Shown here piece after piece: positions 5,743 through 12,912 of a stretch of 39,754 nucleotides of DNA. The first letter of the stretch is position 1. Each line of letters opens with the position of its first letter. Source of the DNA: a virus. The notes below the pieces were generated by a model. The model saw only the letters and a program-made list of their open reading frames with translations. It was not told the DNA's origin and did no database searches. A program made the position numbers and the translations under genes. The stretch covers positions 1 through 39,754 of IMG/VR virus record IMGVR_UViG_3300033183_000232. One strand, 5' to 3'.

Positions 5743-5791
5743 CTAGGTGCTGTTTGTATCCCTTGACGGTTTGTCTCTTCTAGAACATAAT
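5743..5791 (+). promoter_or_regulatory. Plus-strand promoter with CTAGGTGCTGT element
   Basis: TTGACG (5763-5768), a 17 bp spacer and CATAAT (5786-5791) precede the 5819 gene. The recurrent element CTAGGTGCTGT lies at 5743-5753, just upstream of the -35. A second TTGACT (5729-5734) precedes the element but has no good -10. Confidence 0.65.
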
Positions 5792-5818
5792 AAGAACATT
5801 CAAACATCGGAGGCTACT

Positions 5819-6010
5819 ATGATTCTGACTGCACAGCAGGCTTTGGAAGTCGGTGAAGCTTTGTTGGATGCCGCCAAGGATGCATCACGATATGGCAAAG
5901 ACCATGCTGTGGTTACCATCTGCGGTGGCGATGTGGCGGTAGCAATGAACCTTGACGAATATATGACCGAACTTGGCTATGAGCCAATTATAACCGTTAA
6001 ATCAGCTTGA
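5819..6010 (+). CDS. Hypothetical protein (63 aa)
   Basis: ATG at 5819 has GGAGG at ideal spacing; the longer frame from 5747 would start upstream of the promoter and is rejected. The product MILTAQQALEVGEALLDAAK has an N-terminal helix followed by a beta-rich part (HAVVTICGGDVAVAMN). It is the first rightward gene next to the regulator, in the position of a cro-like or antirepressor gene, but it has no visible DNA-binding motif. A strong terminator follows. Confidence 0.65.
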   Translation: MILTAQQALEVGEALLDAAKDASRYGKDHAVVTICGGDVAVAMNLDEYMTELGYEPIITVKSA

Positions 6011-6035
6011 AGTTACATGAACATAAAACGAAGAC

Positions 6036-6056
6036 AGGCCCTACGGGGCCTTTTTT
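6036..6056 (+). terminator. Plus-strand intrinsic terminator
   Basis: AGGCCC-TAC-GGGGCCT followed by TTTTT ends the single-gene 5819-6010 transcript. Confidence 0.85.
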
Positions 6057-6069
6057 CATGTCCTAAAAC

Positions 6070-6106
6070 AAAAAAAGACCCTGCACCGTGGAGTAAGTGC
6101 AGGGCC
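6070..6106 (-). terminator. Minus-strand intrinsic terminator
   Basis: The arms CCCTGCAC (6079-6086) and GTGCAGGG (6097-6104) form a stem. On the minus strand they are followed by TCTTTTTTTG. No minus-strand gene lies immediately to the right, so it would stop stray leftward transcription before the 5819 gene. Confidence 0.7.
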
Positions 6107-6191
6107 TAGTTGGGCAGTCGTGGACAGGGAGGAAGTTCCACTAAGAGAAACCTAACGCACCTACCAAAGTGCTGCAAGTGTTTTTTTATGA

Positions 6192-6221
6192 TTGACATCT
6201 ACTAAGTGCTGTTTCTATGCT
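6192..6221 (+). promoter_or_regulatory. Integrase promoter with embedded CTAAGTGCTGT
   Basis: TTGACA (6192-6197), an 18 bp spacer and TATGCT (6216-6221) lie 36 bases before the integrase start. The spacer holds a perfect CTAAGTGCTGT (6202-6212), so a protein bound there would block RNA polymerase. Confidence 0.75.
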
Positions 6222-6256
6222 CATAACTAGTTTGGGTTATGAGACTGGAGGCCACT

Positions 6257-7333
6257 ATGGCTAAGATAAAATACTTGGAGCAGCGCCTACGCGCTGATGG
6301 AACCCCTTATTGGGCCTACAATCCACCTGCTGCAGTTAAGGCACTTGTTGAGAATGCTGCCTTCATCAGCTTCGACAATCGCTTAGATGCAGAGCATCAC
6401 GCCCGCTACGTCAATCAACTCTATGACGATGCAAAGCGGGATCGTGCAGGCAAGGTCTACATCGATCTAGGCACAGTGCGTGGCCTGATCAGCACCTACA
6501 GACAGACCAACGCATGGACATCCCTGCGGCCTAACACCCACCGCACCTACTTGATGCTGTTCGAGAAGGCGATGGAGATCAGGCTAGGGGAATCCCCCAT
6601 TACCTTCGGTGAGATGCAGGCTGTGCAGGTCAAGCCAATGCATGCAGAGCAGTTGTATCATTATCTGAAAGAGAATGTGTCTGAGCATAGAGCCAATCAC
6701 ACGGTCAAAGTGTTACGCCGTGTATGGTCAATCGCTACTAAGAAAGGCTTGGCCCGTATCAACCCATTCGCACAGATGGGTCTGCGGGCTTTGCCTGACC
6801 GTGTTGTGCTGTGGGAACCAGAACAGGTTCAGAAGTTCATAGAGACTGCAGATGATCAGGGATACTGGTCTGTCGGAACATTGGCTCTGCTTTGCTATGA
6901 CCTTTGTCAACGTCCGGGCGATATGCGTCAGCTTCGGTGGTCTAACTTTGATGGTGAGGTCTTCGACTTCGTCCAAGAGAAGACCCGTGAGCGGGTTACC
7001 ATCCCTGCATCCCCACGCATTCTGAAGCGCCTGCATGGTATCAATGGTGAAGCGAATGACTTCATCATCAAGTATGAGCCAACAGGCAAGCCATTCACCC
7101 GCTTTGATTACTACAAGCTTGCTGCGCGTATCCGCAGCACTGCAGGCCTGCCTTCTCACCTACAGCTACGCGATCTGCGCCGCACTGGAGCCACAGAGAT
7201 GGCCGAAGCAGGGGTTACTGAAGACGAATTGCGGTCAGTGACTGGCCACAAATCCCGTGGGGTTCTGAACACCTACGTTCGCCCCACCAAGAAACTTGCC
7301 GCTCATGGCATGATGAAGAGGTTTGCACAATGA
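6257..7333 (+). CDS. int: Tyrosine recombinase / phage integrase
   Basis: The 358-residue product has an N-terminal arm-binding and core-binding region, then the catalytic domain. Box I arginine lies in CQRPGDMRQLRW (about residue 219). Box II reads LRDLRRTGATEMAEAG (about 304-320); the usual first histidine is an arginine here, and the second arginine is kept. TGHKSRG follows, and the nucleophile tyrosine is in NTYVRPT (about 340). The start at 6257 has GGAGG five bases upstream; an ATG at 6239 lacks one. Integrases of this type insert phage DNA at a tRNA 3' end. The tRNA-like segment at 9228-9265 is the likely attP, about 2 kb downstream rather than adjacent. Confidence 0.93.
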   Translation: MAKIKYLEQRLRADGTPYWAYNPPAAVKALVENAAFISFDNRLDAEHHARYVNQLYDDAKRDRAGKVYIDLGTVRGLISTYRQTNAWTSLRPNTHRTYLMLFEKAMEIRLGESPITFGEMQAVQVKPMHAEQLYHYLKENVSEHRANHTVKVLRRVWSIATKKGLARINPFAQMGLRALPDRVVLWEPEQVQKFIETADDQGYWSVGTLALLCYDLCQRPGDMRQLRWSNFDGEVFDFVQEKTRERVTIPASPRILKRLHGINGEANDFIIKYEPTGKPFTRFDYYKLAARIRSTAGLPSHLQLRDLRRTGATEMAEAGVTEDELRSVTGHKSRGVLNTYVRPTKKLAAHGMMKRFAQ

Positions 7334-7488
7334 GTATCCAGATACCCCTCAGCCTCGAAGCTGAACTGATGAACCTTGGCGTGTTGGATAACAGCCAGAT
7401 CGATGAAGCCCTAATCGAAGAGCCTGTTGAACGAAACTACGAGTTTCGGTGGCCGATCTTCGATGAAAACGGGGAGCCTGACTTCTGA
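7330..7488 (+). CDS. Hypothetical protein (52 aa)
   Basis: ATG overlaps the integrase stop (ATGA) and the frame ends at 7486-7488, overlapping the next start. The product begins MSIQIPLSLEAELMNLGVLD and ends FDENGEPDF. It is acidic. A role as an excisionase is tempting from the position, but there is no winged-helix motif and it is not basic. The function is unknown. Confidence 0.6.
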   Translation: MSIQIPLSLEAELMNLGVLDNSQIDEALIEEPVERNYEFRWPIFDENGEPDF

Positions 7489-7709
7489 TGATTGAACCAA
7501 GGATACACGAAGAGCCTTATGCAATCGGCGTAGGAGAGATCACTGAGAACGATAACGGCACATATACCTATGAGGTTCACATGAGTGATGCGGCCAGTGC
7601 CACAGTTACGGAGTTGGGCCTCAAGTTAATCTTCTACTGCGCTGCCACAGGAACAGACATCCAAGATGCGCTTGATTGGATACTGAAACAAGAAGGCAAG
7701 GATGACTAA
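7488..7709 (+). CDS. Hypothetical protein (73 aa)
   Basis: ATG shares a base with the preceding TGA. The sequence MIEPRIHEEPYAIGVGEITE, then NDNGTYTYEVHMSD and a helical end (DIQDALDWILKQEGKDD), suggests a small alpha/beta phage protein. No family is recognised. It belongs to the coupled chain of genes that runs from the integrase to 9080. Confidence 0.6.
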   Translation: MIEPRIHEEPYAIGVGEITENDNGTYTYEVHMSDAASATVTELGLKLIFYCAATGTDIQDALDWILKQEGKDD

Positions 7710-7863
7710 ACGAGAGTGGTTCTATAATGCCGCCCGTGATTGGTATGAGGGGCCTCCAGTTATAGAGGTTCGTGATGGGCAGGAATACATTATTCGTATT
7801 CCACACATGGAATATTACCACGGAACCACAAACATCCCAGAAGTGAAAAGGTCTAAGAAATGA
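7702..7863 (+). CDS. Hypothetical protein (53 aa)
   Basis: ATG at 7702 follows AAGG and overlaps the end of the preceding gene; its TGA overlaps the thyX start (ATGA). The product begins MTKREWFYNAARDWYEG and ends VKRSKK. It is rich in aromatic residues and has no recognised domain. Coupling on both sides supports it as real. Confidence 0.6.
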   Translation: MTKREWFYNAARDWYEGPPVIEVRDGQEYIIRIPHMEYYHGTTNIPEVKRSKK

Positions 7864-8603
7864 GTAAGATTGAAGTAACCTATATCGATCACATGGGTGA
7901 TGACCTGTCAGTCGTTAATGCGGCACGGGTGTCGTTTGGTAAGAAGAGTGAATTTGTAGACGGTGAAATCAAAGAAGACGAAGTGGGGCCGTATATGGAA
8001 ATGGTTCTGTCTAATAAAGACAAGAAGCTGATCCGCTATCTAGCCAAGCACAAGCATCTGTCACCATTCGGTCATGCCTTTGCATCATTCCATGTCAAAG
8101 CACCTATCTTCGTAGCACGACAGCTAGTGAAGCATAAGTTCTTGCGGTGGAATGAGATCAGCAGACGCTATGTAGATGAAGAGCCTGAGTTCTATGTGCC
8201 AGATGTTTGGCGGGGCCGTAGTGCTGACAAGAAGCAAGGGTCTGATGGTGTAGTTAATCTAGACGCTATCAATTCTGATGGCGATCCATACGAGGGCCGC
8301 TTCGGTGAAGGCACTATGAATGAGTCTATAGAGCATGGCTTAGAGTTCCTTCTGAAAGACTACAAACTGTTGCTTCAAGCAGGCGTAGCCCCCGAACAAG
8401 CCCGTATGGTTCTCCCACAGTCCACCATGACAGAGTGGTATTGGTCTGGGTCTTTGGATGCGTTTGCAGCGATGTGTCAGCTACGGTGTGCATCAGATAC
8501 TCAATATGAGTCACAAATCGTAGCCAATCAGATCAGTGAACATATGGCTAAACTGTTCCCCGTGTCATGGGAAGCATTGATGGAGAATAACCATGCACAA
8601 TGA
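7860..8603 (+). CDS. thyX: Flavin-dependent thymidylate synthase
   Basis: ThyX makes dTMP from dUMP with FAD, NADPH and methylene-tetrahydrofolate. The 247-residue product has VNAARVSFGK near the N-terminus, HLSPFGHAFASFHVKAPIF and then VARQLVKHKFLRWNEISRRY (about residues 84-103). That segment holds the ThyX motif R-H-R-x7-S, here with conservative changes to KHK-x7-S (about residues 90-100). A later segment, GVAPEQARMVLPQSTMTEW, also matches the family. The gene starts by ATGA overlap and ends overlapping the next frame. It supplies thymidine for phage DNA together with the RNR and MazG-like enzymes downstream. Confidence 0.92.
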   Translation: MSKIEVTYIDHMGDDLSVVNAARVSFGKKSEFVDGEIKEDEVGPYMEMVLSNKDKKLIRYLAKHKHLSPFGHAFASFHVKAPIFVARQLVKHKFLRWNEISRRYVDEEPEFYVPDVWRGRSADKKQGSDGVVNLDAINSDGDPYEGRFGEGTMNESIEHGLEFLLKDYKLLLQAGVAPEQARMVLPQSTMTEWYWSGSLDAFAAMCQLRCASDTQYESQIVANQISEHMAKLFPVSWEALMENNHAQ

Positions 8604-8964
8604 TGGAAGGATAACCTTAGAGCAAGTTGAACAGGCCATCGAAAAACAAAAGGTTCTAGCCGCTCAAGAGTATGAGGTGAATTACGACAAAAGTTACTCA
8701 GGAGACAGCGAACAGAAAGAACTAATCAGACTGGAGAGAACCAGAGAGATACTGTTGGCAGGTGCCACAGAAGTGCATCAGGGCATCGGCTGTGTATACA
8801 TCCATCATAGGGATACAACCTTCTGCTTTTATCTACTCAACCAGATTTGGGCAGCGCAGAGAAACCCCTACAGGAAGGATGTTAATTGGGTGGGCAGAAA
8901 AACCTACCGCTGCAAATCACCTACAGACTTTGTGAAGAGATACGTATTGGGGAATAACGCATGA
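8593..8964 (+). CDS. Hypothetical protein (123 aa)
   Basis: The ATG at 8593 overlaps the end of thyX. The N-terminal 60 residues look helical and charged (EQVEQAIEKQKVLAAQEYEV, LIRLERTREIL). The C-terminal half is mixed (FCFYLLNQIWAAQRNPYRKD). No family is recognised. Confidence 0.6.
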   Translation: MHNDGRITLEQVEQAIEKQKVLAAQEYEVNYDKSYSGDSEQKELIRLERTREILLAGATEVHQGIGCVYIHHRDTTFCFYLLNQIWAAQRNPYRKDVNWVGRKTYRCKSPTDFVKRYVLGNNA

Positions 8965-9080
8965 AAACTATCCGTCCTATGACGGAAGAGGAGAAGCAAA
9001 GATCGAAGGAAAAAGAGGCTGCGAATAAAAGTCTTGACCAAAAAGACGAACGCGGCAATCTTGCTCCACAGGGGAACTAG
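8961..9080 (+). CDS. Very small hydrophilic protein (39 aa)
   Basis: ATG overlaps the upstream stop (ATGA) and GGGG lies ten bases ahead. The product MKTIRPMTEEEKQRSKEKEA continues lysine- and glutamate-rich to LAPQGN. The function is unknown. It is supported by coupling only and closes the integrase operon. Confidence 0.45.
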   Translation: MKTIRPMTEEEKQRSKEKEAANKSLDQKDERGNLAPQGN

Positions 9081-9227
9081 TTACGCCCCTATTGAGGAAA
9101 CAGGCCAAGGCAAGGATTACAACGAGCAGCACTAGAGAGATGAAAATAACCTGATAAAAGGTTCAAAATCTCCACAAATCTCAACTCCACAGACATGAAG
9201 TCGATCATCGCCTTATTTTGTTGGGGT

Positions 9228-9265
9228 TGGTTGCGGGGGCAGGATTTGAACCTGCGGCCTTCAGG
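9228..9265 (-). other. Candidate attP: 3' portion of an initiator tRNA-fMet
   Basis: Read on the minus strand, the segment gives the 3' side of an anticodon stem (CCTGAAGG), a T arm with GCAGGTTCAAATCCTGC, an acceptor 3' strand CCCCGCA and ACCA. From memory this equals the last 37-38 bases of alphaproteobacterial tRNA-fMet. The 5' half is absent, so it is not a working tRNA. A tRNA 3' end carried in a phage beside an integrase module is the hallmark of an attP core: integration would rebuild the host gene. Identity with a host gene could not be tested here. Confidence 0.78.
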
Positions 9266-9327
9266 GTCGTGTCAGATCACTATAAAATCAATGACTTAGA
9301 AGGCAGTTGGTGTTGAAAACCTCATAA

Positions 9328-9338
9328 CTAAGTGCTGT
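9328..9338 (+). promoter_or_regulatory. CTAAGTGCTGT element
   Basis: A perfect copy of the recurrent element lies in the 9266-9417 control region. A TTGAAA at 9313-9318 has no good -10 at standard spacing, so this copy may act as an auxiliary operator for the promoter at 9349-9377. Confidence 0.6.
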
Positions 9339-9348
9339 TACTAAATCA

Positions 9349-9377
9349 TTGACGAGACATCTAACTAAGTGTATCCT
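9349..9377 (+). promoter_or_regulatory. Promoter of the primase operon
   Basis: TTGACG (9349-9354), 17 bp and TATCCT (9372-9377) precede the 9418 gene. The spacer ends in CTAACTAAGTG, the first half of the recurrent element, fused to the -10. Confidence 0.7.
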
Positions 9378-9417
9378 CATGTAGTCCATGCCGAGGCCCA
9401 TACATACAGGGTCAGTT

Positions 9418-9612
9418 ATGGAAGAAATTACAAGAGAGTATGGTGAGATACTGCGTAATGTGGCGTGTGATTGCTGCGGCAGATGGATCATCAAGGGCAG
9501 TGAAGCCACATTGGTAGCCTATCGTGTCGCTGCCAAACATCACCCAGAACTAGGTAAGAAGAACCTTCACTTCGAGTGGTTCTGTCCAGACTGTGAGGGG
9601 GTGGGACAATGA
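9418..9612 (+). CDS. Small zinc-ribbon-like protein (64 aa)
   Basis: The start at 9418 (MEEITREYGEILRN) has AGGG upstream; an ATG at 9388 is possible but lies close to the expected start of transcription. CDCCGRW (about residues 19-25) and CPDCEG (about 56-61) form a CxxC-x(n)-CxxC pattern that probably binds zinc. The end overlaps the primase start. It may help the primase or a nucleic-acid complex; the function is inferred from position only. Confidence 0.65.
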   Translation: MEEITREYGEILRNVACDCCGRWIIKGSEATLVAYRVAAKHHPELGKKNLHFEWFCPDCEGVGQ

Positions 9613-10400
9613 CCTACAGCTTCCGTGAACAAGCACAGTTAGTCCGCCAGATCAGACTGTCTGAAGGCGAGAAGAAAACCTTGGATTGCCCCTTCTGTGG
9701 GGGCAGTCGCAAGTTCTCCATCACAAAGCTAGATGGCCGTGTTCTGTGGAATTGCTTCAGAGCCTCGTGCGGGGCCAAGGGAAGCCTTCAGGGGCCTCGC
9801 AGTGTAGATGCCATCAAGAGCCGCTTAGAGGGCCGCACAGAGCCTGTGGTGGCCGCTCCTAGGACTACACCCCTACCTCGCATCACAAGCAGCATACTGA
9901 ATCATCCTGCGGCCTTAGATTACGTCATCGATAATAACTGCATGGATGCCTACAACAGTGGATACATAAACATCCGATACGCTCCTGCTGAGAAACGAGT
10001 GTTGTTCTACACCAATGATGGCAAAGGTGCTGTCGGAAGATCACTGGTTGGACATAAAGCTAAGTGGTGGACTTATGGGGACGTTTCAGGTGGCTACCGA
10101 ATAGGAACTGGCACAACTGCAGTGATTGTAGAAGACGTTCCTTCCGCGTGTTCCGCAGCAAGGCTTGAAGGCGTAGTAGGCATTCCTCTTTTAGGAACAA
10201 ATGCCACTAATTTTTCGTTAAATGGCTCATATTCAAGAAAAATAATTATCCTTGACAGTGATGCCTCAAGTAAGGCAGTGTCCTTAGCTAAGTGCATTGG
10301 TGGTAGTTCAACTATTAGGTTAACAAAGTCCGACATCAAGCATTTAGAGCCGAAAGTGATCTTATCGCTTTTAGAACTTGAGGCAGAAGAGCCTCTATAA
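9609..10400 (+). CDS. DNA primase, T7 gp4 N-terminal half type
   Basis: The 263-residue product has a zinc-binding domain with C27-x2-C30 (CPFCGG) and C49-x4-C54, then a TOPRIM domain. VIVEDVPSACSAARL (about residues 171-185) carries the TOPRIM glutamate and IIILDSDAS (about 211-219) the DxD metal site. In phage T7 the primase and helicase are one protein (gp4); here the primase is separate and the helicase is a second gene starting at 10793. It makes RNA primers at the phage fork. The ATG overlaps the zinc-ribbon gene. Confidence 0.85.
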   Translation: MTYSFREQAQLVRQIRLSEGEKKTLDCPFCGGSRKFSITKLDGRVLWNCFRASCGAKGSLQGPRSVDAIKSRLEGRTEPVVAAPRTTPLPRITSSILNHPAALDYVIDNNCMDAYNSGYINIRYAPAEKRVLFYTNDGKGAVGRSLVGHKAKWWTYGDVSGGYRIGTGTTAVIVEDVPSACSAARLEGVVGIPLLGTNATNFSLNGSYSRKIIILDSDASSKAVSLAKCIGGSSTIRLTKSDIKHLEPKVILSLLELEAEEPL

Positions 10401-10466
10401 CAAATCGCAGAGGAAAACTGCGTTACCAACAACCCACTGCCCGAAAGGGTAACAAAGGAGAATTAT
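10401..10466 (+). other. Structured leader between primase and 10467 gene
   Basis: Two short hairpins can form: CGCAG-AGGAAAA-CTGCG (10406-10422) and GTTACC paired with GGGTAAC at about 20 bases spacing, with CCC-GAAA-GGG inside. They may modulate translation of the next gene or protect the mRNA. No T-run follows, so they are not terminators. Confidence 0.35.
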
Positions 10467-10670
10467 ATGAAAGCCCGTGCAATCGTAGTCATCGACTACA
10501 CGATAGAGGGCGGTTTCAAGGAAGCTGCTGAAGAACAAGCGAAACTAGAAGAGCAAATCGCTGCGATGGTCAAAGGTAACAAGAGCGTTGTCTTCCATGC
10601 AGTAGATATGAGGGAACGCCGTGGGGATGGACAACCAGACCTCAAGAGCATGAAGTTTCGCTCCTACTAA
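10467..10670 (+). CDS. Conserved small phage protein (67 aa)
   Basis: A strong AAAGGAG lies eight bases before the ATG. The product MKARAIVVIDYTIEGGFKEA has a beta strand, a helix (EEQAKLEEQIAAMVKGN) and the end HAVDMRERRGDGQPDLKSMK. I remember similar short proteins from many phage replication regions, always without function. A terminator follows, so it closes the primase operon. Confidence 0.65.
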   Translation: MKARAIVVIDYTIEGGFKEAAEEQAKLEEQIAAMVKGNKSVVFHAVDMRERRGDGQPDLKSMKFRSY

Positions 10671-10695
10671 TTTCTGAGTCGCTTCAATGATTTAG

Positions 10696-10725
10696 CCTCT
10701 GCCATCCGGCGGGGGTTATTTTTTG
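10696..10725 (+). terminator. Terminator of the primase operon
   Basis: CCTCTGCC-ATCC-GGCGGGGG forms an 8 bp stem with two G-U pairs, followed by TTATTTTTTG. It lies directly ahead of the helicase promoter. Confidence 0.75.
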
Positions 10726-10727
10726 TC

Positions 10728-10758
10728 TTGACTGCACCCTACTACAGCACCTTATAGT
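10728..10758 (+). promoter_or_regulatory. Helicase-operon promoter with inverted element ACAGCACC
   Basis: TTGACT (10728-10733), 19 bp and TATAGT (10753-10758). The element is present in reverse (ACAGCACCTTA, 10744-10754) and runs into the -10. This promoter precedes the chain helicase to polymerase. Confidence 0.6.
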
Positions 10759-10792
10759 GTCCATTGTTGAGGCACCAATAAGGGAGACTGTC

Positions 10793-12010
10793 GTGCAGAC
10801 ATCACTATTAAACTCCCTGCTATCAGCCGACTTCTATGAGCAGAACAAGAGCAGGCTAAAAGAGACCTTGTTCGATGATCGTTGCTCTGAAGTATTCAAG
10901 CTGATCGCAGAAGCACATTCCAAATACAGCCATGACCTAACCGTCAGTGACATTCTGGCGATTTGGAAGGCAAAGCATCCTGCAGCAACCAATACTGACC
11001 GCACCCAGTTCACTGATCTGGTAGCGGCTGTGGCTGATGCAGACCCATTAAGCCCAGACATTGCATCTGACGTTATTGAGAACCTGTGGAAGCAGGAGAC
11101 AGGGCGTGAGATTGCAAATCTGGGCATTTCTATTTCTGAAGGCCGCTACGAGGCCATGGATATGCTCAAGCGCCTACTGGACAAGGTAGGTGAGCATTAC
11201 GTTTCAGATGATTTCGGTGAGCCTGTCACTGATGACATCTACACTCTTCTGGCTGAGGCATCTGATGATGCGCGGTGGAAATTCAACATCGAAACACTGT
11301 CACGCAATGTCTACGGCATTGGCCCTAGTGAGTTCGGCATTGTCTTCGCCCGCCCTGAGACAGGTAAGACAGCATTTGTGGTAAGCCTAGCTGCTGCCCC
11401 TAATGGTTTCTGTCAGCAAGGCGCAAAGGTTCTTTACCTTGGCAATGAAGAAGCAGCCCGCCGCACTAAGCTTCGTGCAGTGCAAGCATGGGCAGGTCTG
11501 ACCAAGGCAGAAGTTCATGATAACCCTGACCTAGCCATGACCCGCTATCTGGCGATCCGTGATCGTCTGGTGATGAAGGACATCCAAGAGAAGGATTTGG
11601 CTTGGGTTGATGCCTATATCGGCTACATCAAGCCGGATGTCGTGATCATTGACCAATTGGATAAGGTCAACCTCACAGGATCATTCAATGCATCACATGA
11701 GCGTCTTCGTGAGTTGTATCGGCAGGCCCGTGAGATGGCCAAGCGCCATGAGGTAGCCCTGATCGGCCTATCGCAGGCTTCTGCAGATGCTGAGGGCCGC
11801 ACCCGCCTAGACTTTTCCATGATGGAAGGCAGTAAGACAGGTAAAGCCGCTGAGGCTGACCTGATCATCGGTATCGGCAAGCATTCATCGCAGGACGATG
11901 ACGAGCCTAACACCACCCGCTTCCTGAACGTCTCAAAGAACAAACTGAGCGGTTACCACGGCGTGATCGCCTGCAACATCGAACCGGAGATCAGCCGCTA
12001 TGTCGTTTAA
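10793..12010 (+). CDS. Replicative DNA helicase, DnaB / T7 gp4 C-terminal type
   Basis: The 405-residue product has an N-terminal helical domain (LLNSLLSADFYEQNKSRLKE) and a RecA-like motor. The Walker A is FARPETGKTAF (about residues 184-194), and Walker B is DVVIIDQLDK (about 282-291). LSQASADAEGR and SKTGKAAEADLIIGI match DnaB-family motifs. It unwinds DNA ahead of the family-A polymerase and works with the separate primase. A GTG at 10757 lies inside the promoter -10 and cannot be used by that transcript; GTG at 10793 has AGGGAG six bases upstream and is chosen. The end overlaps the next gene. Confidence 0.88.
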   Translation: MQTSLLNSLLSADFYEQNKSRLKETLFDDRCSEVFKLIAEAHSKYSHDLTVSDILAIWKAKHPAATNTDRTQFTDLVAAVADADPLSPDIASDVIENLWKQETGREIANLGISISEGRYEAMDMLKRLLDKVGEHYVSDDFGEPVTDDIYTLLAEASDDARWKFNIETLSRNVYGIGPSEFGIVFARPETGKTAFVVSLAAAPNGFCQQGAKVLYLGNEEAARRTKLRAVQAWAGLTKAEVHDNPDLAMTRYLAIRDRLVMKDIQEKDLAWVDAYIGYIKPDVVIIDQLDKVNLTGSFNASHERLRELYRQAREMAKRHEVALIGLSQASADAEGRTRLDFSMMEGSKTGKAAEADLIIGIGKHSSQDDDEPNTTRFLNVSKNKLSGYHGVIACNIEPEISRYVV

Positions 12011-12242
12011 GTTGAAAGCAAGCCAATTGGTAATCGATTTGCACAGCGAAGAGGCGGATCGGTTTGTATTAGCAGCTTTGGTTGAGGCCAAAGAGAGCGT
12101 CACTGAAAGTATCGGTGATACGCTCCAGTATATCGCCCGCAATGCTGAGGTTCCGAACTTCTATGTCGAAGACCTAGAGGTGAACTTCCGTGTGTTGGAC
12201 GCACTGGATGAAGTGATCAAATACTTCGGGGGTGATCTATGA
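12000..12242 (+). CDS. Hypothetical helical protein (80 aa)
   Basis: ATG overlaps the helicase stop by 11 bases. The product MSFKLKASQLVIDLHSEEAD is followed by an acidic helical stretch (LAALVEAKESVTESIGDTLQ). No domain is recognised. Its place between helicase and nuclease suggests a replication accessory role. Confidence 0.6.
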   Translation: MSFKLKASQLVIDLHSEEADRFVLAALVEAKESVTESIGDTLQYIARNAEVPNFYVEDLEVNFRVLDALDEVIKYFGGDL

Positions 12243-12760
12243 ACCTCTTGATCAAACTCACCCGTCCAGAGATCAGCCTATGCAAGCAGGCTGCATCCAT
12301 GCGGTGGCAGCTATCCCGTGTTGCAGGTGTCTTCAATCAGCGCAAAGACAAGCGGTCTGATGAAGAGATCGATTACCTTGGCATTCGTGCTGAAGCCGCT
12401 GTCGCTAAGGCATATGGCCTTGAACATCACCCTACAATGATTGGCATCGATGACGGTGCTGATCTGTTCGATGGCGACACAACCATCGATGTTAAAAGCA
12501 CATGGCATTCTGAAGGCCGATTGCTGATCAAATCCAAAGAAGCTGCCCGTGCAGATGTCTTCGTGTTGGTCACAGACACGCCTCAGGACGATGTGATGAA
12601 CATCCTTGGGTGGACTACCCGCCAGAAGTTCTTGGATGAAGCAGAAGAGACTGACTTCGACAATCGTGGCGTTTGCTTCACGATGAAGCAGGATCGTCTC
12701 TATCAGCCCGCCCAGTTGTGGCTGCACCTCACGAAGAAAAAGTATGGGGCTGCAGCATGA
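12239..12760 (+). CDS. PD-(D/E)XK nuclease-like protein (173 aa)
   Basis: ATGA overlap at the start. The catalytic core of the restriction-endonuclease fold is visible: E52 in LGIRAEAAVAKAYG, D75 in GADLFDG, and D84-V-K86 in TIDVKST. The C-terminal half has beta-rich FVLVTDTP and NILGWTT. The family usually cuts DNA as repair, resolvase or host-degrading nucleases. Substrate cannot be told from sequence. This is one of three PD-(D/E)XK candidates in the operon. Confidence 0.7.
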   Translation: MNLLIKLTRPEISLCKQAASMRWQLSRVAGVFNQRKDKRSDEEIDYLGIRAEAAVAKAYGLEHHPTMIGIDDGADLFDGDTTIDVKSTWHSEGRLLIKSKEAARADVFVLVTDTPQDDVMNILGWTTRQKFLDEAEETDFDNRGVCFTMKQDRLYQPAQLWLHLTKKKYGAAA

Positions 12761-12912
12761 TCAACGAGACAGACCTACTGGAATACTACGAACTCCTTGA
12801 GAAGAAAAAAGAGGAGTGGGAACAGAACCGTCAACCCCTGCTGATGCGGCAAATCGAACTGCTGCAGGAATTGATCAAAATTCAATCCAAGCTATTGGGG
12901 GTGCGGTTGTGA
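12757..12912 (+). CDS. Small coiled-coil-like protein (51 aa)
   Basis: ATGA overlap with the upstream gene; the stop overlaps the polymerase start (GTGA). Nearly the whole product is a charged leucine-rich helix (LLEYYELLEKKKEEWEQNR, LLQELIKIQSKLLG). It may bind a partner such as the polymerase encoded next; this is inference. Confidence 0.6.
   Translation: MINETDLLEYYELLEKKKEEWEQNRQPLLMRQIELLQELIKIQSKLLGVRL

Noticed and set aside
7330-7488. Excisionase
   Set aside because: Position fits, but the product is acidic, with no winged-helix or HTH pattern.
9150-9185. Second tRNA-like T-arm (GGTTCAAAATCTC)
   Set aside because: Stem does not pair well and there is no acceptor or anticodon arm around it.
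9228-9265. Complete tRNA gene
   Set aside because: Only the anticodon-stem 3' side, T arm, acceptor 3' strand and CCA are present. The upstream sequence does not supply D arm or acceptor 5' strand, so it is called an att core instead.
12816-12908. Upstream extension of the DNA polymerase frame
   Set aside because: It lies inside the 12757-12912 gene; the exonuclease motif begins directly after GTG 12909.
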